NCBI GenBank assembly: GCA_020747065.1
Contig: JAGMVK010000013.1
Location: 124,001 to 188,000, forward strand
Direction of reading: 5' to 3'
DNA: 64,000 nucleotides
DNA from: Cadophora sp. MPI-SDFR-AT-0126
Lineage: Eukaryota; Ascomycota; Leotiomycetes; Helotiales; Ploettnerulaceae
Part shown: positions 1 to 11,434 of the stretch, in pieces
Position numbering within the stretch: position 1 is the stretch's first letter
Layout: every line of letters starts with the position of its first letter
Position numbers and translations under genes: made by a program
The notes under the pieces: model-generated
What the model was told of the DNA's origin: nothing
Databases searched by the model: none
What the model saw: the letters and a program-made list of their open reading frames with translations, nothing else

Positions 1-907
1 TTGGAACGAAGGACGCAGGACGCAGTTCGCAATTAAGCAGGGCGGACGGGGTGTTATCTTTGTACCACGTGATCGCCAGGACTTAAAGGTTGACAGTAAC
101 TTGCGTGATTATGTCTTCCTTATCACAGCATTCGTCTAAGCATGATTCTGGCCAAAGCAAGTACATCACTACCTATCATCTTCTTTGGAAAATGATCAAT
201 GAAGAAATCTGGGAGGAATCACGTGCGCAATGTCATTTCTGATGAGCCGCCACGGCAGTAATCTTGCTTCAACTTCAGAAGAGAGCTATAGATAGATGAT
301 GGGAAGAGTAAGTTAAGAGACCATTTTATTGTTTTAGTAACGGCCCAAGGAGGTCAACTCTATTTAAGCTCATCACTCAAGATTATATGCCAAGCAATTT
401 TTTTTGAAACGCTCACTCTTTCCTCCTCGACTCTCCGCTTCAGTCTTTAACTCACACACCAGAACAAGAATAAATGCCAGTAAATCCCCGGAACATCACG
501 AGGATCCATCTGCGCCACTGCGATCAGAGTATCTTGGTAAGACCGCCAGCTATTTCTGTCGAATAGGATTCTTCTCCTCCGCCAATTATCCGACCGGCTC
601 TCCCTGCCAAGTCAAACTGATCTGCCTTCACCAGCAACCTCCCGCACGATCCTCACCAGGATCCTTGTGAAGGAAACAGCCTTGGCAGTTTGACAGCATG
701 CTTCATGACTTTTGTAGGCGAGGGGACTCCAGAAAAGCGAGGCGCGAAAAATGGAGCTTCGTCCCATGATATGAAAAGGCAGGTCCTCGCTGTGTTTCTG
801 ATGTCTCTGATGTCTCTCTTCTTCTCTTCATTCCGTTTTTTATTCTCTTCGCTGTCGGTAGATTCGATACCTTTTTACTCTTACGCTGGACGTTCTTCCT
901 CTTCATA
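1..907. other. Intergenic/upstream region of the hydrolase gene
   Basis: No gene is supported here. Open frames on both strands are short and lack a recognisable domain or a consistent splice pattern. The last ~200 bases before the ATG at 908 are pyrimidine-rich (runs of CTT, TCT and TTC), as is common just upstream of fungal start codons, so this end probably holds the promoter and 5' UTR of the hydrolase gene. Confidence 0.5.
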
Positions 908-2034
908 ATGCAGAATTCATGGAGCCGCGTTCTTTCTCTTGTCCTTCTCTTTTTGTTGGTCGCCTTACCTGTTGAGTCCTTGCCGCAGAGGAGAAAGAAG
1001 GGAGGTGCAACGAAAGGAGGAGCTGCTACTGGGGCTGCAACTGGTGCCGCAGCTGGAGGAGCAGCTACAAAGATCACACAAGCTACCGATGGGTCAATGA
1101 TTCTGGATAAAACCGTTCAAATTAAGTAAGTTGGTACTCTAGGATCGTGTCACACATCTCTGACAGAACAGTGGTCTACCAATTCGATACAAGATCTCAG
1201 CACCAGCCGATCAATTCACAGCAGCTTCAGGTGTTCCTGGAGGAACTGCAGCAGCTAACACAACCGGTACGATGGGTGTCAACGTTCTCCTCCATGGCGA
1301 TGGTGGTCAAAGTTTCGTCGACTTCCCCAACCAAGCAGTTCAAAATAACCTCATGGGCGTGGTCGTTCTTGCACCAAACCAGGAGAGATTCTGGGGCGGA
1401 GGAAATGGACTCGACCGAACCGATGGTGTTGCACATGCCGCTGCAGTCAACTCTCTCATCCAGGACCAGATGAGCCAAGACGTTGCTTTCGATCCCGCGA
1501 ACGTCTTCTTCACTGGTGTATCTGGTGGTTCGCTTCTCATGTCCGGATTTTTCGTTCCTGCTTTCGGTGCACAATACAAGACTGGTGTTGTTCTCAATTG
1601 TGGCGCAATGGCTCCTCAGGTTGCTGTAGTCGATGCCAATACCATGATCACCAGTATGAAGATCCATTTTCAGAGCACCAAGGACGAGTTAGCATTGCTC
1701 CAGGACTCTATCCCACAATCCGTCACAGCATATGAGCAATTGGCTACCGATGCAGGATTGAGCGCGGACCAGATTGGCGCTCTTCAAACTGTGGACAACA
1801 CGCCGAACGGCGGTGGACATTGTGGTTTTGATGGTCAGGGATTCGTGTCTGGTATTCAGTTGGTAATGGACAGCTATGACAATATCATGGGCGCGCAAGC
1901 AGACGGAGTCGTCACAGGTATCAACAGTAATGTGTTAACAGTAAGTGAATTGAAATCCCCTAGCTGCCAGAAGCTAATGTCTTGTTTAGTCTGTGGTTGG
2001 TAACGAGAACGTCGTTTTCACGAGTGCTACTTGA
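908..2034 (+). CDS. Secreted alpha/beta-hydrolase fold protein (3 exons, 343 aa)
   Basis: Exons 908-1125, 1172-1940 and 1990-2034; the sum is 1032 nt, an intact frame. Both introns are GT-AG, and intron 1 has a CTGAC branch site. The N-terminus (MQNSWSRVLSLVLLFLLVALP, cut near VES-LP) is a clear signal peptide, followed by a basic patch and a Gly/Ala/Thr low-complexity linker (about residues 32-56). The core has an oxyanion-type HGDGG at 113-117, a nucleophile elbow GVSGGS with Ser190, and a likely catalytic His in GGGHC (His289). This order (HG.., GxSxG, His) is that of alpha/beta-hydrolases of the esterase/depolymerase type. The substrate is unknown. The product is probably secreted or wall-associated. 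The fold is fairly sure; the enzyme class is not. Similar fungal proteins often carry uninformative names in databases. Confidence 0.85.
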
Positions 2035-2123
2035 AGTTAGCATTTATTCATAATCTATTCAAGACACATAAACTCAGCTTACCCATTGGAAATGTATATT
2101 TTCATCTCTGCCCCGCTACATAG

Positions 2124-3882
2124 CTACATAGCAGAGACCTCTCTGGCCTCAAGTATTCTCAAGTACGCACCTGTCACGAGTAAGTCAAGAGCGAGTGCAG
2201 CAAGTCCAGCAACTCACCTGAAGCCTTCCATCTATTGTCGAACTCTGCAAGAGCACTTTTCATCGTATGTAATGCCTTGGATGATTCTTCACTTCTGGTC
2301 TCTTGATCCAGTCTCAAGTTCGCAATTGCAGCCTGATACAAGAGTGTCGTGAGGAAAGGAGATGCCTCTCGAACACATGAATGTATCGGTGCTATATCGG
2401 TCAAGGACCGTGTGAATTCTTCCTGAGATATGCTCACGTCATTCGTGATATGCTTACTGTGGTGTATAGTCTGAAAGTAATCAGATGCGCTACTTTTCTT
2501 TGATGCGTGGTGTTCGTGAAGGATTATCAAAGAGCTGATGTGTTAGCAAGAATGATTTGATCAAATCTTTGAGGGATATGAAGTCACTCACATAGAACAC
2601 ATAGTCGTCTGGTTCATTATCGAGAGTCTGTTGTAATCGCCTTCGTGCTCGACCACACTCTCAAGTGCCTTCAATGCTCGATCAAGTATGATAGCCTCTT
2701 CACTGTGCTGTTCGTCGACGGCTTGGACTGCAACATGCTCGAGAACGCGGCTAAGTAGTCGTGTGGCTTCGGCCATCGTTGCGAAGGGTCCCAAGTCTTG
2801 ATTGGAACGAGGCTGGAGGATCGTCAAATTCTTCGAGGGCATCACGCCTTCATCCCATGCCGTAGTGCTTGACGGCAGGTGCACCTCTGGCGATGGACTC
2901 TCGACCAGCGGTGGACTTCTTGGGTATCCTATTCTGCTGACACTAATTCATGATCAGTCGGAAGTCGTCGCCAGCGAGATGAACCGACCATTCCAACATG
3001 AACACTGCCCACCAGACTCTATTTTGTTCCTCCCGATCGACCCAAGCGAAGGGCTTCTTCTCGGCAGACTTCGCTTGCCAATTAATTCCCAGTGCCTGGC
3101 CATACCGGACGCAAGCCTCGACCGATACTGCTGCGGAAGGGAATATCGCATGACCCGTCTCATAGAAGGCAATAAGTATCAGTGCCTGCAGCAACTGGAT
3201 GGTAACAATGCCTTGGATCTCTAAATCCAAATAGAAGGACTTAGCTGCTAGGTAAGCTTTGGTGCGAGGATTCTGGCTCCGTGGCATCCACGTGCTCAGT
3301 TCCATGCAGAGAATTAGCAAGGCATAGTCAGAACGAAGTGGGGATTGCGCAATGTCATTGATGGGGACGTTCTCAAAAAATCGTTTCTTCGAAACGATAG
3401 GCATCCACGTATGCACAGTCTTGAAGTACGTTGCGGCAACGGATGACCAATTCGATGTATCTCCGATGAGAGATGTGATCGAGAGTGGGATGGGTGATAT
3501 GGGGAACGGCTTGCTGACTAGCGAGTTTTGGAAGACTGCGTTGTCCAGGTAGAAGACCGGCGGGAATTCTGAAGTCGGTGGAGAAAGAGCGGAGTTTGCA
3601 ATGGGAATTTGCGAGGCGGAGGTTGACGCTGCGATGGATGATTGAGGTGAGGGATAGTTCTGTGACTGAGTTTGAGATTGGGAGAGCTCTCGACGGCGAC
3701 GGGTTGGATACTCGCAAATCAGATTGCGCCTTTAGGTCATGTCAATAATGCTCTTCGAGACGACGATGGCTGCCTTACCGTGAGCAGAGTGAGCATTTTG
3801 GAAGCCCGCGATCGCACTTGCGCTTTCTATCCTTACATGCGTTACATGACAGCTTTGGCTGTCTAGGAGATTGCGGTATCAT
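2124..3882 (-). CDS. Zn2Cys6 fungal transcription factor (5 exons, 519 aa)
   Basis: Exons, in transcript order: 3882-3779, 3729-2989, 2942-2592, 2534-2218 and 2170-2124; sum 1560 nt, in frame. The N-terminus holds a canonical binuclear zinc cluster, Cys13-x2-Cys16-x6-Cys23-x6-Cys30-x2-Cys33-x6-Cys40, with the basic stretch KDRKRKCDR, then a Ser/Gln/Pro-rich linker (about 55-100). The middle homology region begins near WSSVAATYFKTVHTW and includes RVWWAVFMLE, a hallmark of the fungal-specific transcription factor domain, and ends with LRILEAREVSAM. The first intron splits the zinc cluster, which is common in this family. Intron 2 uses a weak donor (GTCGGT) and was chosen because it removes an in-frame stop and restores the conserved motif order. 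It is a DNA-binding regulator acting in the nucleus; its targets cannot be read from the sequence. It is tail-to-tail with the hydrolase gene (89 bp apart). Confidence 0.9.
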
Positions 3883-4265
3883 GACTGCGAAATCTCAAAA
3901 ACCGAACACCGCAGAGAATTGCTTATTGTTGTGAAGATGCGGGAAAATGTGCAAGTGCCAGGCGGTGGTTTTTGCGGGTAGGAGCTGGCGGGCTTGGTGA
4001 AATGAATGTCCGCATTCTCCGCCTCGTTAAATTACTCTCCAATCATAGGTTTTCAATCCTGTAAACTGCATGTCAATTTAGGATTGAACGAGTTGTTCGA
4101 TTTGTAATTTGTCTTCTGATGAAGTCGCTGGTGCGTTTGCAGATAATCACATGGAGAACAGGATATGTATATATATCGCACTCGTCAAATTGAACGTCTC
4201 ATGCTCATTCACAACGCCTCCACTTGCTAACAGCTCTTCGCAACATCCAATTTACAGTCTCGACC
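3883..4265. promoter_or_regulatory. Shared divergent promoter region
   Basis: These 383 bp separate the start codons of the minus-strand Zn2Cys6 factor and the plus-strand SDR gene. No coding potential is seen. A TATA-like run (tatatatat) lies at about 4165-4173 on the SDR side. Divergent arrangement makes co-regulation possible, but no specific binding site can be named. Confidence 0.4.
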
Positions 4266-5286
4266 ATGGCTCCTCGCGTCTTTATAACAGGTATTACAGG
4301 ATATATCGGCGGCCAGACACTAGCAACTCTCAAATCTAGGTATCCCTCATACAAAATTGTCGGCCTCGTCCGCAAGGAAGAGCAAAAACAACAGATCCTC
4401 GCCAAACACCCCTCAATCGAGGTTGTTCTCGGAAATCTGGACTCCAATGAGATTCTCATCGAGCAAAGCAGACAAGCTGATGTGGTCCTGCGTAGGTGTC
4501 ACAAATCTTTTGCATCTGCAGAGCTAAGAAGTCCTAGACACTGCGGACGCCGACCACCTCGGCGCAATCACCTCGCTCCTCACAGGCCTCTCCTCTGGCA
4601 AGAAAGGAGTCTACATCCACCTGTCCGGCGCAGCGAGTGTCTTTGACCACAGCTGTGGGTACGGCAAGCTCTCGCCAAAGATCTGGGACGACATCGAGGA
4701 TCTTCACACTATCACGACGTTCGAAGAGCCCGTCTTTCACGTCAAATCCGACCAGCTCGTTCTCAGCCTTGGTAAGAAACTCGCCATAAAAACAGCGCTC
4801 CTCGTACCGCCCGTCGTATACGGAACTAGCAATAGCATCAAGGACCGCAGCATCACGCTCCCGATGCTCGTTGATGCTTCGACGAAGAGAGGAAAGGTAT
4901 TCCAGATTGGGGAGGCGAAAAATAGTACCTCTACTGTGCATGTGAAGGATCTGGCGGACGTATTCGTTTACTTCCTTGATCAGGCTTTAGCTCCTCAAAC
5001 ACAGTCGAAAGTTGAGTGGGGTGAGAAGGGAGTGTATTATGTTGAAGCTGGCGAAGTTGTTTTTGCGGATGTGACTGATGCTATTGCGAAAGAGATGTTC
5101 AAGAGGGGTATGATCGGGACTACTGAGGTGGAAAAGTTGACTGAGGACCAGGCGCTGGAGATTCATTCTTTGGCGCCGATTGTATGGGGGTCGAATATGA
5201 GAATCAAGGCGTCGAGATTGCGGGCTTTGGGCTGGTTGCCGAAACATGCAGGGGTTTTTGAGACGGTTCCTGGGCTTATGAAGTGA
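4266..5286 (+). CDS. NAD(P)-binding extended SDR / epimerase-like protein (2 exons, 324 aa)
   Basis: Exons 4266-4491 and 4538-5286 (975 nt, in frame). The 46-nt intron has a CTAAG branch site, and joining gives the continuous motif DVVLHTADADHL. The N-terminus RVFITGITGYIGG carries the GxxGxxG nucleotide-binding motif of a Rossmann fold, and LVRKEEQ and LGNLDS follow in the positions usual for extended or atypical SDRs. HLSGAASVFDH and LLVPPVVYGTSNS match the central part of the epimerase/NmrA-type fold. No classical YxxxK is evident at the expected place, so it may be an atypical (regulatory or reductase-like) SDR. Length is normal for the family. Probably cytosolic; substrate unknown. The start has a good context (gaccATGGC). 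Confidence 0.85.
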
Positions 5287-5786
5287 ATCGATGCCTTGGA
5301 GGGGTTGGAGAATACTATCGAAAGGTGCATGTCAGCCATCTGTGATTACCATTTCTAATTATTGACTTGTAGTGGTAACCTGTGTTGGGCTTCGTCGAGA
5401 GCGTGAAGTCCATGGCCAAGTAGTCAGCATTTTTTTTATTTGTATTATGGGGAAGAGCGTTAAAGTAGATCTCGTCCACAAATACAGTGCATCGGCTTGG
5501 TGTGCACACGATCCATCGCAAGTCCGGAGAGCGCTGTCCCATGATTATGGTAGTCGTTGTGGCGATGTTGAGAATATAACGAGCCAGTTTATGCGCCTCG
5601 ACGATGGCCATGTTAGTGATATCAATTCGGCTAGTTAATTCCAGACTTGGAGGTATCGAGGCTGCGTGAAAGTTGCCCTTTATCAGTAGTTACCGTGTAA
5701 TGTCTCGTCGTCATCAAGCAAGAACTTCTGCTGTCGTAATGTCATTCTGGTCGCTAATTACATACATTGTCTCGTTTATCGCCTTC
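5287..5786. other. Intergenic gap between convergent SDR and Ctr genes
   Basis: Convergent 3' ends meet here. Only short unsupported frames occur; no RNA gene or repeat was seen. It should hold the 3' UTRs and polyadenylation signals of both genes. Confidence 0.4.
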
Positions 5787-6590
5787 CTATCCACAGCAAG
5801 CAGTAGCTTCCTCCTTTATTCCAATTACCCCACTTTTTGAAGTGAGCAATCGTCCAATTTCTGTCAAAACGAAGCGAGAACTTACCTGAAAGTAACGGTC
5901 TCCCAGCTAAAGATGAACGAGCCGATCCAAGCGCCAATGAAGATACAAATGATTATGTACCCATTGAAGTACATGGCCAACAACATAATAAAGTACGCGA
6001 CGGCAAATTGGAACATATGCAGAGTGGCTCGAACCATTTGCTGGAATAGGTTTGGACGGAACGGAGGTGTGGGGAGTGCCACAGCGGGAGGGCAAGACTT
6101 TGAAGGTGTATTGCTCCCTGAGTCTTGCGAGCTGATGTAGGTATTTAGAGAAGCGATGTGGCGTTGATATCTGTTTCCGGATCAATATCATTCTTTTTTG
6201 TAAATTCACCGTTTCCTGCGCGTCCGAAACTGCACGTTGGGATTTTGCATTTCCTCAAAACAAAGGTAGAGAGGGCTGAGGGCACTCACTGGTTGAGGAG
6301 ATGCCTGTCATATTCCTTGGCGAGACGACGCAACAGTTCCAAAGACATCACGAGGAAAATGACTCCAATACAAGATCCCGCGAACATGGATGTCGACTTG
6401 ATGTGCCATGATGAAGAGATGAAACCTTCACAATCGTATCAGCAATTTTCTCACTCCTCGAACCGACGAATGACTTACAAGCATTGATTGTCGTCCAATT
6501 CCACAGCATCTACGAAGTATTAGTCCAAGTCATCCCAACATGCCTCGAAAACCGTACAGATATCTGGCAGGCATCTGCCGAATCGGACAT
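5787..6590 (-). CDS. Ctr family copper transporter (5 exons, 176 aa)
   Basis: Exons in transcript order: 6590-6558, 6509-6479, 6425-6290, 6170-5886 and 5832-5787; sum 531 nt, in frame. The N-terminus has the short MLWNWTT motif, then CFISSSWHIKS entering membrane segment 1 (SMFAGSCIGVIFLVMSLELL), the basic loop RRLAKEYDRHL, a variable cytosolic loop, segment 2 (ATLHMFQFAVAYFIMLLAMY) and segment 3 (GYIIICIFIGAWIGSFIF). The GxxxG-like spacing in the last segment (GAWIG) and the Cys-Cys-Gly end (EEATACCG) are typical of fungal Ctr proteins. Ctr proteins form trimers that import Cu(I). Methionine-rich repeats outside the membrane are scarce here, as in Ctr2/Ctr3-like members, so plasma membrane versus vacuole is uncertain. 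It is divergent from the reductase gene at 7288. Confidence 0.92.
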
Positions 6591-7287
6591 GGAAGAATGA
6601 TCCATTGTGATGGGGGTAATGTAATCAAGATCTTGCAAAGTCGACTTCGTGTTCAGGCAATATTCGATTGCTGGCTTTCACAACAACAGCATGTTTGAAA
6701 TTCCACGGATAAATGTTGCTGGAGGGGATACAAGCTGATTTTGTCAGAAGTCGAAGTCCTATGGCAGTGTCTCTCGTCCCCACAAAATGCTGAGCGCCAT
6801 GCAAACAACCCTGGTGGCGTGAGCTGTCCACCCACTCTTGGCACCACCCCAGTCAATCGACCGCCCGATGTTTGCGCATTCCAGCAAATCACACCCCACA
6901 ACTGAGGTCAATTGAGTTGGCTAGGCACGCTAAATGAGCATGTTTGCGGGAGTATCCTAATGCCAAGAAGATCCATTGTTCTGGCGAAAGATTGGCGATG
7001 GCTGCTGCTGAGTATCTCTTACGGCCATGTCGGACTACCCACCTACCTGGATGGTGTAGTAATAGTGTGACATCAAGGGGACTGACGGGCAACTGTCTAG
7101 ATGGCGTAGGCCCGGTCTTTAACTTGCTCAACCGCATGGCATTAATTTTTTCGTCGGGTCCGGGAGGGGCTTTGGGCCTTGGCTTTCCCGAGTGCAGATG
7201 TACAATTAAAACAGAATTTCCTGAAGGGAGTAATTGTTCTGTTGTGGGCAGAGCAGACTTTACATCCTAAATTTTCCGACAACCACA
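6591..7287. promoter_or_regulatory. Bidirectional promoter between copper transporter and metalloreductase
   Basis: The 697 bp between the two start codons carry no supported gene. Several copies of a GCTG-core resembling the yeast copper-sensor sites (Mac1/Cuf1 type, roughly TTTGCTGG) are present: gattgctgg at 6666-6674, tgttgctgg at 6714-6722, aatgctga at 6786-6793, and ccagcaaat at 6881-6889 (atttgctgg on the minus strand). The core is short and will occur by chance, so regulation by copper starvation is an inference from gene pairing plus these sites. Confidence 0.4.
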
Positions 7288-9413
7288 ATGGGTTTTCACG
7301 GTGTGCTCAAAGCTCGCCAACATATCCAAAACCACTCGGCTGGCGGCGATGAAATCTTCTATTGGGGATATGCAACTCGTGTCTTTCCGTGTACAAACGA
7401 TGCAGGCAGTTGCGAGTATCTGGATGCGGTATACTGGTATGTTTAGCTAAGTTTGACACGAGACAGATGCGAGAAATGCAAGCTAAATATAATTAGGATG
7501 CATACTGTATCCATGCTATACACGTTCATCCTCTGGGCAGTATTAGGTGGTATCCTTGCAATTTTCGTTTTCTCGAGAGCGATCAAGCCTTCACGGACTC
7601 GAAGTCCTCGCTTCGAACTCGAAGGTGGCAGAGCCATTGCTCCTATGAACATCTTCACTCGCTTCTGGAAGTCGAAGACGGCAGCTTTGCGTCGCATATT
7701 GCTTCCAGAAAGTCTGCAGTCAGTATTCGGCAACGTAACTAGACTTCAGTTGGTATTATTGGCTGTTCTGTCAGGGTATTTATTGATCTTCTCGTGAGTG
7801 GTGGCCCTTCCGCAAGATAGAAAACGGGCCTAATGATTTGCCAGACTCGTGGGAATCGTCTACAGGACCTGGATCACACCAGTCAAGAACCTGGATGGAG
7901 TCTTCAACACTCGAACTGGAATGGGCGGCTTCAGTGATCGTATTGGTGCCTTCGCTTATGCCCTGACGCCTTTGAGTGTCTTCCTCTCTCAGAGAGAAAG
8001 TATTCTCTCGCTCATCACAGGTATGCCGACTCAGTCATTCAACTTCATCCACAGATGGCTCGGTCACATCATATTTGCGCAATCCATGATACACACCATC
8101 ATCTGGACGATTATTGAGGCAAAGCTGTACCAACCTCAGCCAAAAGTGTACACCAACTTCATCAAGCAGACGTACATGATCTGGGGTATCGTGGCGATGG
8201 GTTTGCTGTCATTCATCTGGGTCTTCAGCTTCCCTCGCATGATCCGATTGACGGGATACGAGTTCTTCAGAAAGTCTCACGCTATTGTTGCACTGATTTA
8301 CATCGGTGCCTGCTGGGGACACTGGAACAAATTGGCATGCTGGATGATTGCTTCTTTGGCTATTGTTTTCATAGATTTTGGTATTCGTTACATCAGAACT
8401 CTTCTCATCCACGTCGGATACATGAAGTCTGGAGGTAGTAATCCTTCCCGACCAAGCGCTTCAAGCCTCGCTAACACATCTCAGGATATGGATTCGAGTC
8501 TGCTCAAGCAACACTTCAATGTTTTGATGACGCAGAAGGCCGAGTCGTCCGCATCGACTTCAAGCACAACCACGGCCCATGGTCCCCAGGCCAACATTTC
8601 TATCTCTGTTTCCCCGAACTTTCTATATGGCAGAATCACCCTTTCACAGTTGCATCTCTCGCGTCCCAGGAAACCGTCAACCCACATCACACATACATCG
8701 TCCGCTGCCTTAAAGGCGAGACTTCAAAGTTAGGCATGCTCGCGGAACGCATACAAACAGAGAAGCTCACCACACCTGTCATACTCTCCGGTCCTTACGG
8801 TTCATCCAACCCTTCCAAACCTGGAAACTTCCTGGCAATCGGCGGAGGAACAGGAGCCACGATGGTATTCCCCGTTGTTCTGAACCGCGTTCAAGAATAT
8901 GGATATATTGGGGGTAATGTGCAACTTGTCTGGATCATCCGCCGCGCACAAGATTTGGAATGGATGGCTCCTGAACTCGCGACATTGAAGCGCCATATCG
9001 CGACTTCAGGCGGCAAACTCTCAATCCGGATATACGTCACCCGAGAAATATCACCCAAAACAATCAAGGAAATCCCTTCAGAAGTAGACGACGAGATCAA
9101 AGGCGCTACAGCTACAGTCACAGTACGAACATCCATCGCAGGCAGCAACATTTCAAGCTTAGCGGATAGTAAGCCAGGATACGATATTGTCTGGCTCGGT
9201 GACCGCCATCCTGATTTATCGGAGGTAGTGAGCGAATTTGTAGAGCAGGCGCCTGATATTGGCGGGAGTGTGAGTGTGGTTGGCAGTGGACCTGGTGGGA
9301 TGGGAACATCGCTGAGGAAGGCGGTGGCGGCTGTCAATGATGGGGCAAGGGTGTGGAAGGGTGAGGAGAAGTACGATGTGCATTTGCATTGGGATGATAG
9401 AATGGATCGTTAG
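7288..9413 (+). CDS. Ferric/cupric-chelate reductase, FRE family (4 exons, 654 aa)
   Basis: Exons 7288-7436, 7497-7793, 7845-8434 and 8485-9413; sum 1965 nt, in frame. Membrane part: YTFILWAVLGGILAIFVF, LVLLAVLSGYLLIFSLVGIV, then the heme-binding helices with paired histidines (FIHRWLGHIIFAQSMIH and RKSHAIVALIYIGACWGHW). The flavin part has HGPWSPGQHFYLCFPE and the FAD motif HPFTVAS. The NADPH site is at GPYG and IGGGTGATMVFP, and the C-terminus has the usual GSGPGGM. This is the full ferric reductase layout (heme-b transmembrane core, FAD-binding 8, NAD-binding 6). It moves electrons from cytosolic NADPH to extracellular Fe(III) or Cu(II). No signal peptide is visible; the start lies in a good context (accacaATGG). 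Pairing with Ctr favours a cupric-reductase role, as an inference. Confidence 0.93.
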
Positions 9414-11434
9414 ATAACATTTGTCTTTTTTGGGGGGGCGTTGTGATACCTCTAGATTAGAATTTCATGCATTTTTAATGTCAAAACTTTATGAAAGCGG
9501 AACTCGTACCAGCCATCATGCAGTCTTAAGTGCTAGTGCAGGCTAGAGCAATTGCTGTCAGCCTTTTGGAAACCACAAAATGTGACAGATCTAGCGTGAA
9601 GGCTTTAGTGTGTTTACAAGCCTATTGTCGAATGTAGAACTCGCTACTCGAGTTAGACTTGGTCCTTCAGGTTGTCACATGCATTCTACCCCTATCCCAA
9701 GCGAGGCTCGGTTGTGGCTGGCTGCTGAGATAAACAAACAAGCGAAGCACAGCTGCCTCTCATGTTCCCTTTCATTCGAACTGTCTAATCAATGAACTGC
9801 CACCATGATAATTTCGCTTTAAGTCACAGTATATTTCGAATCTATCATTCAGGTTATCCTGGCGGGACCAGCAAAACTAGCGCGATTCGACCTCCAACCT
9901 TCATCCGTGTTGAAACGAATTGCAACCTTGGACTTGTTCAATGAATAGATATACAAGGTTATTTCACTGATTGAAGCAATCTCCAATCACGGTAATTTAT
10001 CAGCTTCCCTGTAGAAATCACCTTCACTCAATTTAAATCGGGATTTTATCCTCTAAAAAGTCTGGGACAAGCGGCTCTGGCGGGTACGCGCGTGTTCAAC
10101 CCACCGGCCATTCCATACTGTCTAAATTCTTGACCCAAGACTCTAAAGCCAGCTTTCAACGCCTCCCGGGCTCATATTTGGATTCGATTGTGGGGTGGTG
10201 GTGTCGATGCCCAAGGATTCGACCCTCTTGCCCAGCTACGTCAGCTAACCTACTTACCAAATGGAAAATAGTGACTCCTAAGCGGGCCCTCCAGCACGGC
10301 TACTTCTTTGCTATACCATTTTAATGGCACTAAATTGATGAATCAAGGAGCTCTCACACTTGATGAAATTGATTGATCACTGCACGAACCTCTCTTTCTG
10401 CCATGATTTCCACCGATTCGTGGCCCTAGTTGAACGACAATGTTTTTGAGATCAAATTCGAGATACAAATTCTGTAGGTCTATTGGAATTTAGAGAGACA
10501 CAGTCGAGACAAATGCTGAAATCACGATACTTGGACTGGACCTGTAAGGAGCATCGACCAAAGGATATGTTATTGTGATCAGTCCTTTAAAGCAGCAAAG
10601 GAGATAACCCAGAAGGCTTTAACAAGCATTTAGTCTGCTTGACGGCTAGGGGAACGCACCAAGACGTTATCCACTTATCGACCATAGAATGCTTTGCAGG
10701 ACACAAGTGCTGTCATCATCATTATCCCCTTAGCATGCTTCCAAATGCCCACCAGAACCTTCCAAATTGCTTCCAAAGTGGTATCTAGTAAGCATAAGAC
10801 CGCAAGGGCTTTCCTATCGACTAAGAGCTTTAAAATAATGTAGCAGGCCATGCTAGGTCCAAGACACGAGCGGAATTCCATAGAATTTTCGCGAGATATG
10901 ACGAGGTAGAGCTGGAGGTAATGCGTTGTTACATATTTCAGAAGCTTCCCTTTTGAGACAAGATTCATGTTGCATGTATCTCAGAGGTAGGAGATATTGG
11001 TCAGGCCTTACCACTACTTGTTTGAGCTACTACCTCGACCTGAAGCTATCACAAACGAGTCAGACAAGGCTCATGTTTACAATTCTCAATTCATGTATAA
11101 TACCACTAGCCAGACACAATCGATGCCCTATCAGCTATGCATGGTATCCTAGCATAATGCCTAAGTAGCAAGCAAGTAACGCAACACAACGCAACGCACA
11201 ATACCCGTATCCCATCCCTCCTCCCGTCCTTCCTTCCCATTCATACACATCATGAACTTAATTTTCATTTTACCACCACCATAACAAAGAGACCAGGAGA
11301 GAAAGAAGTAAGTGACTAAGAGACTGCGGATGTATCCATGCTTCCTGTGATCACATCCTCACACTAACAAAGTAAAGCAGAAGAAAAAAAAGTAGAGTAA
11401 AATTGGATTGCGAGAAGAAATGGAGAAAGCAGAT
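9414..11434. other. 2-kb intergenic region, no gene seen
   Basis: Only scattered short frames occur, the longest on the minus strand at 10675-10968, without domain, signal peptide or splice logic. No tRNA A/B box pair was found. The part before 11434 should include the 3' UTR of the HMG-box gene. Confidence 0.4.

Noticed and set aside
6889..7137. Short frames in the Ctr/reductase promoter
   Set aside because: No domain, and both flanking genes have well-supported starts outside it.
10675..10968. 97-codon minus-strand ORF between the reductase and HMG genes
   Set aside because: No recognisable domain, no promoter or splice context, isolated in AT-moderate intergenic DNA.
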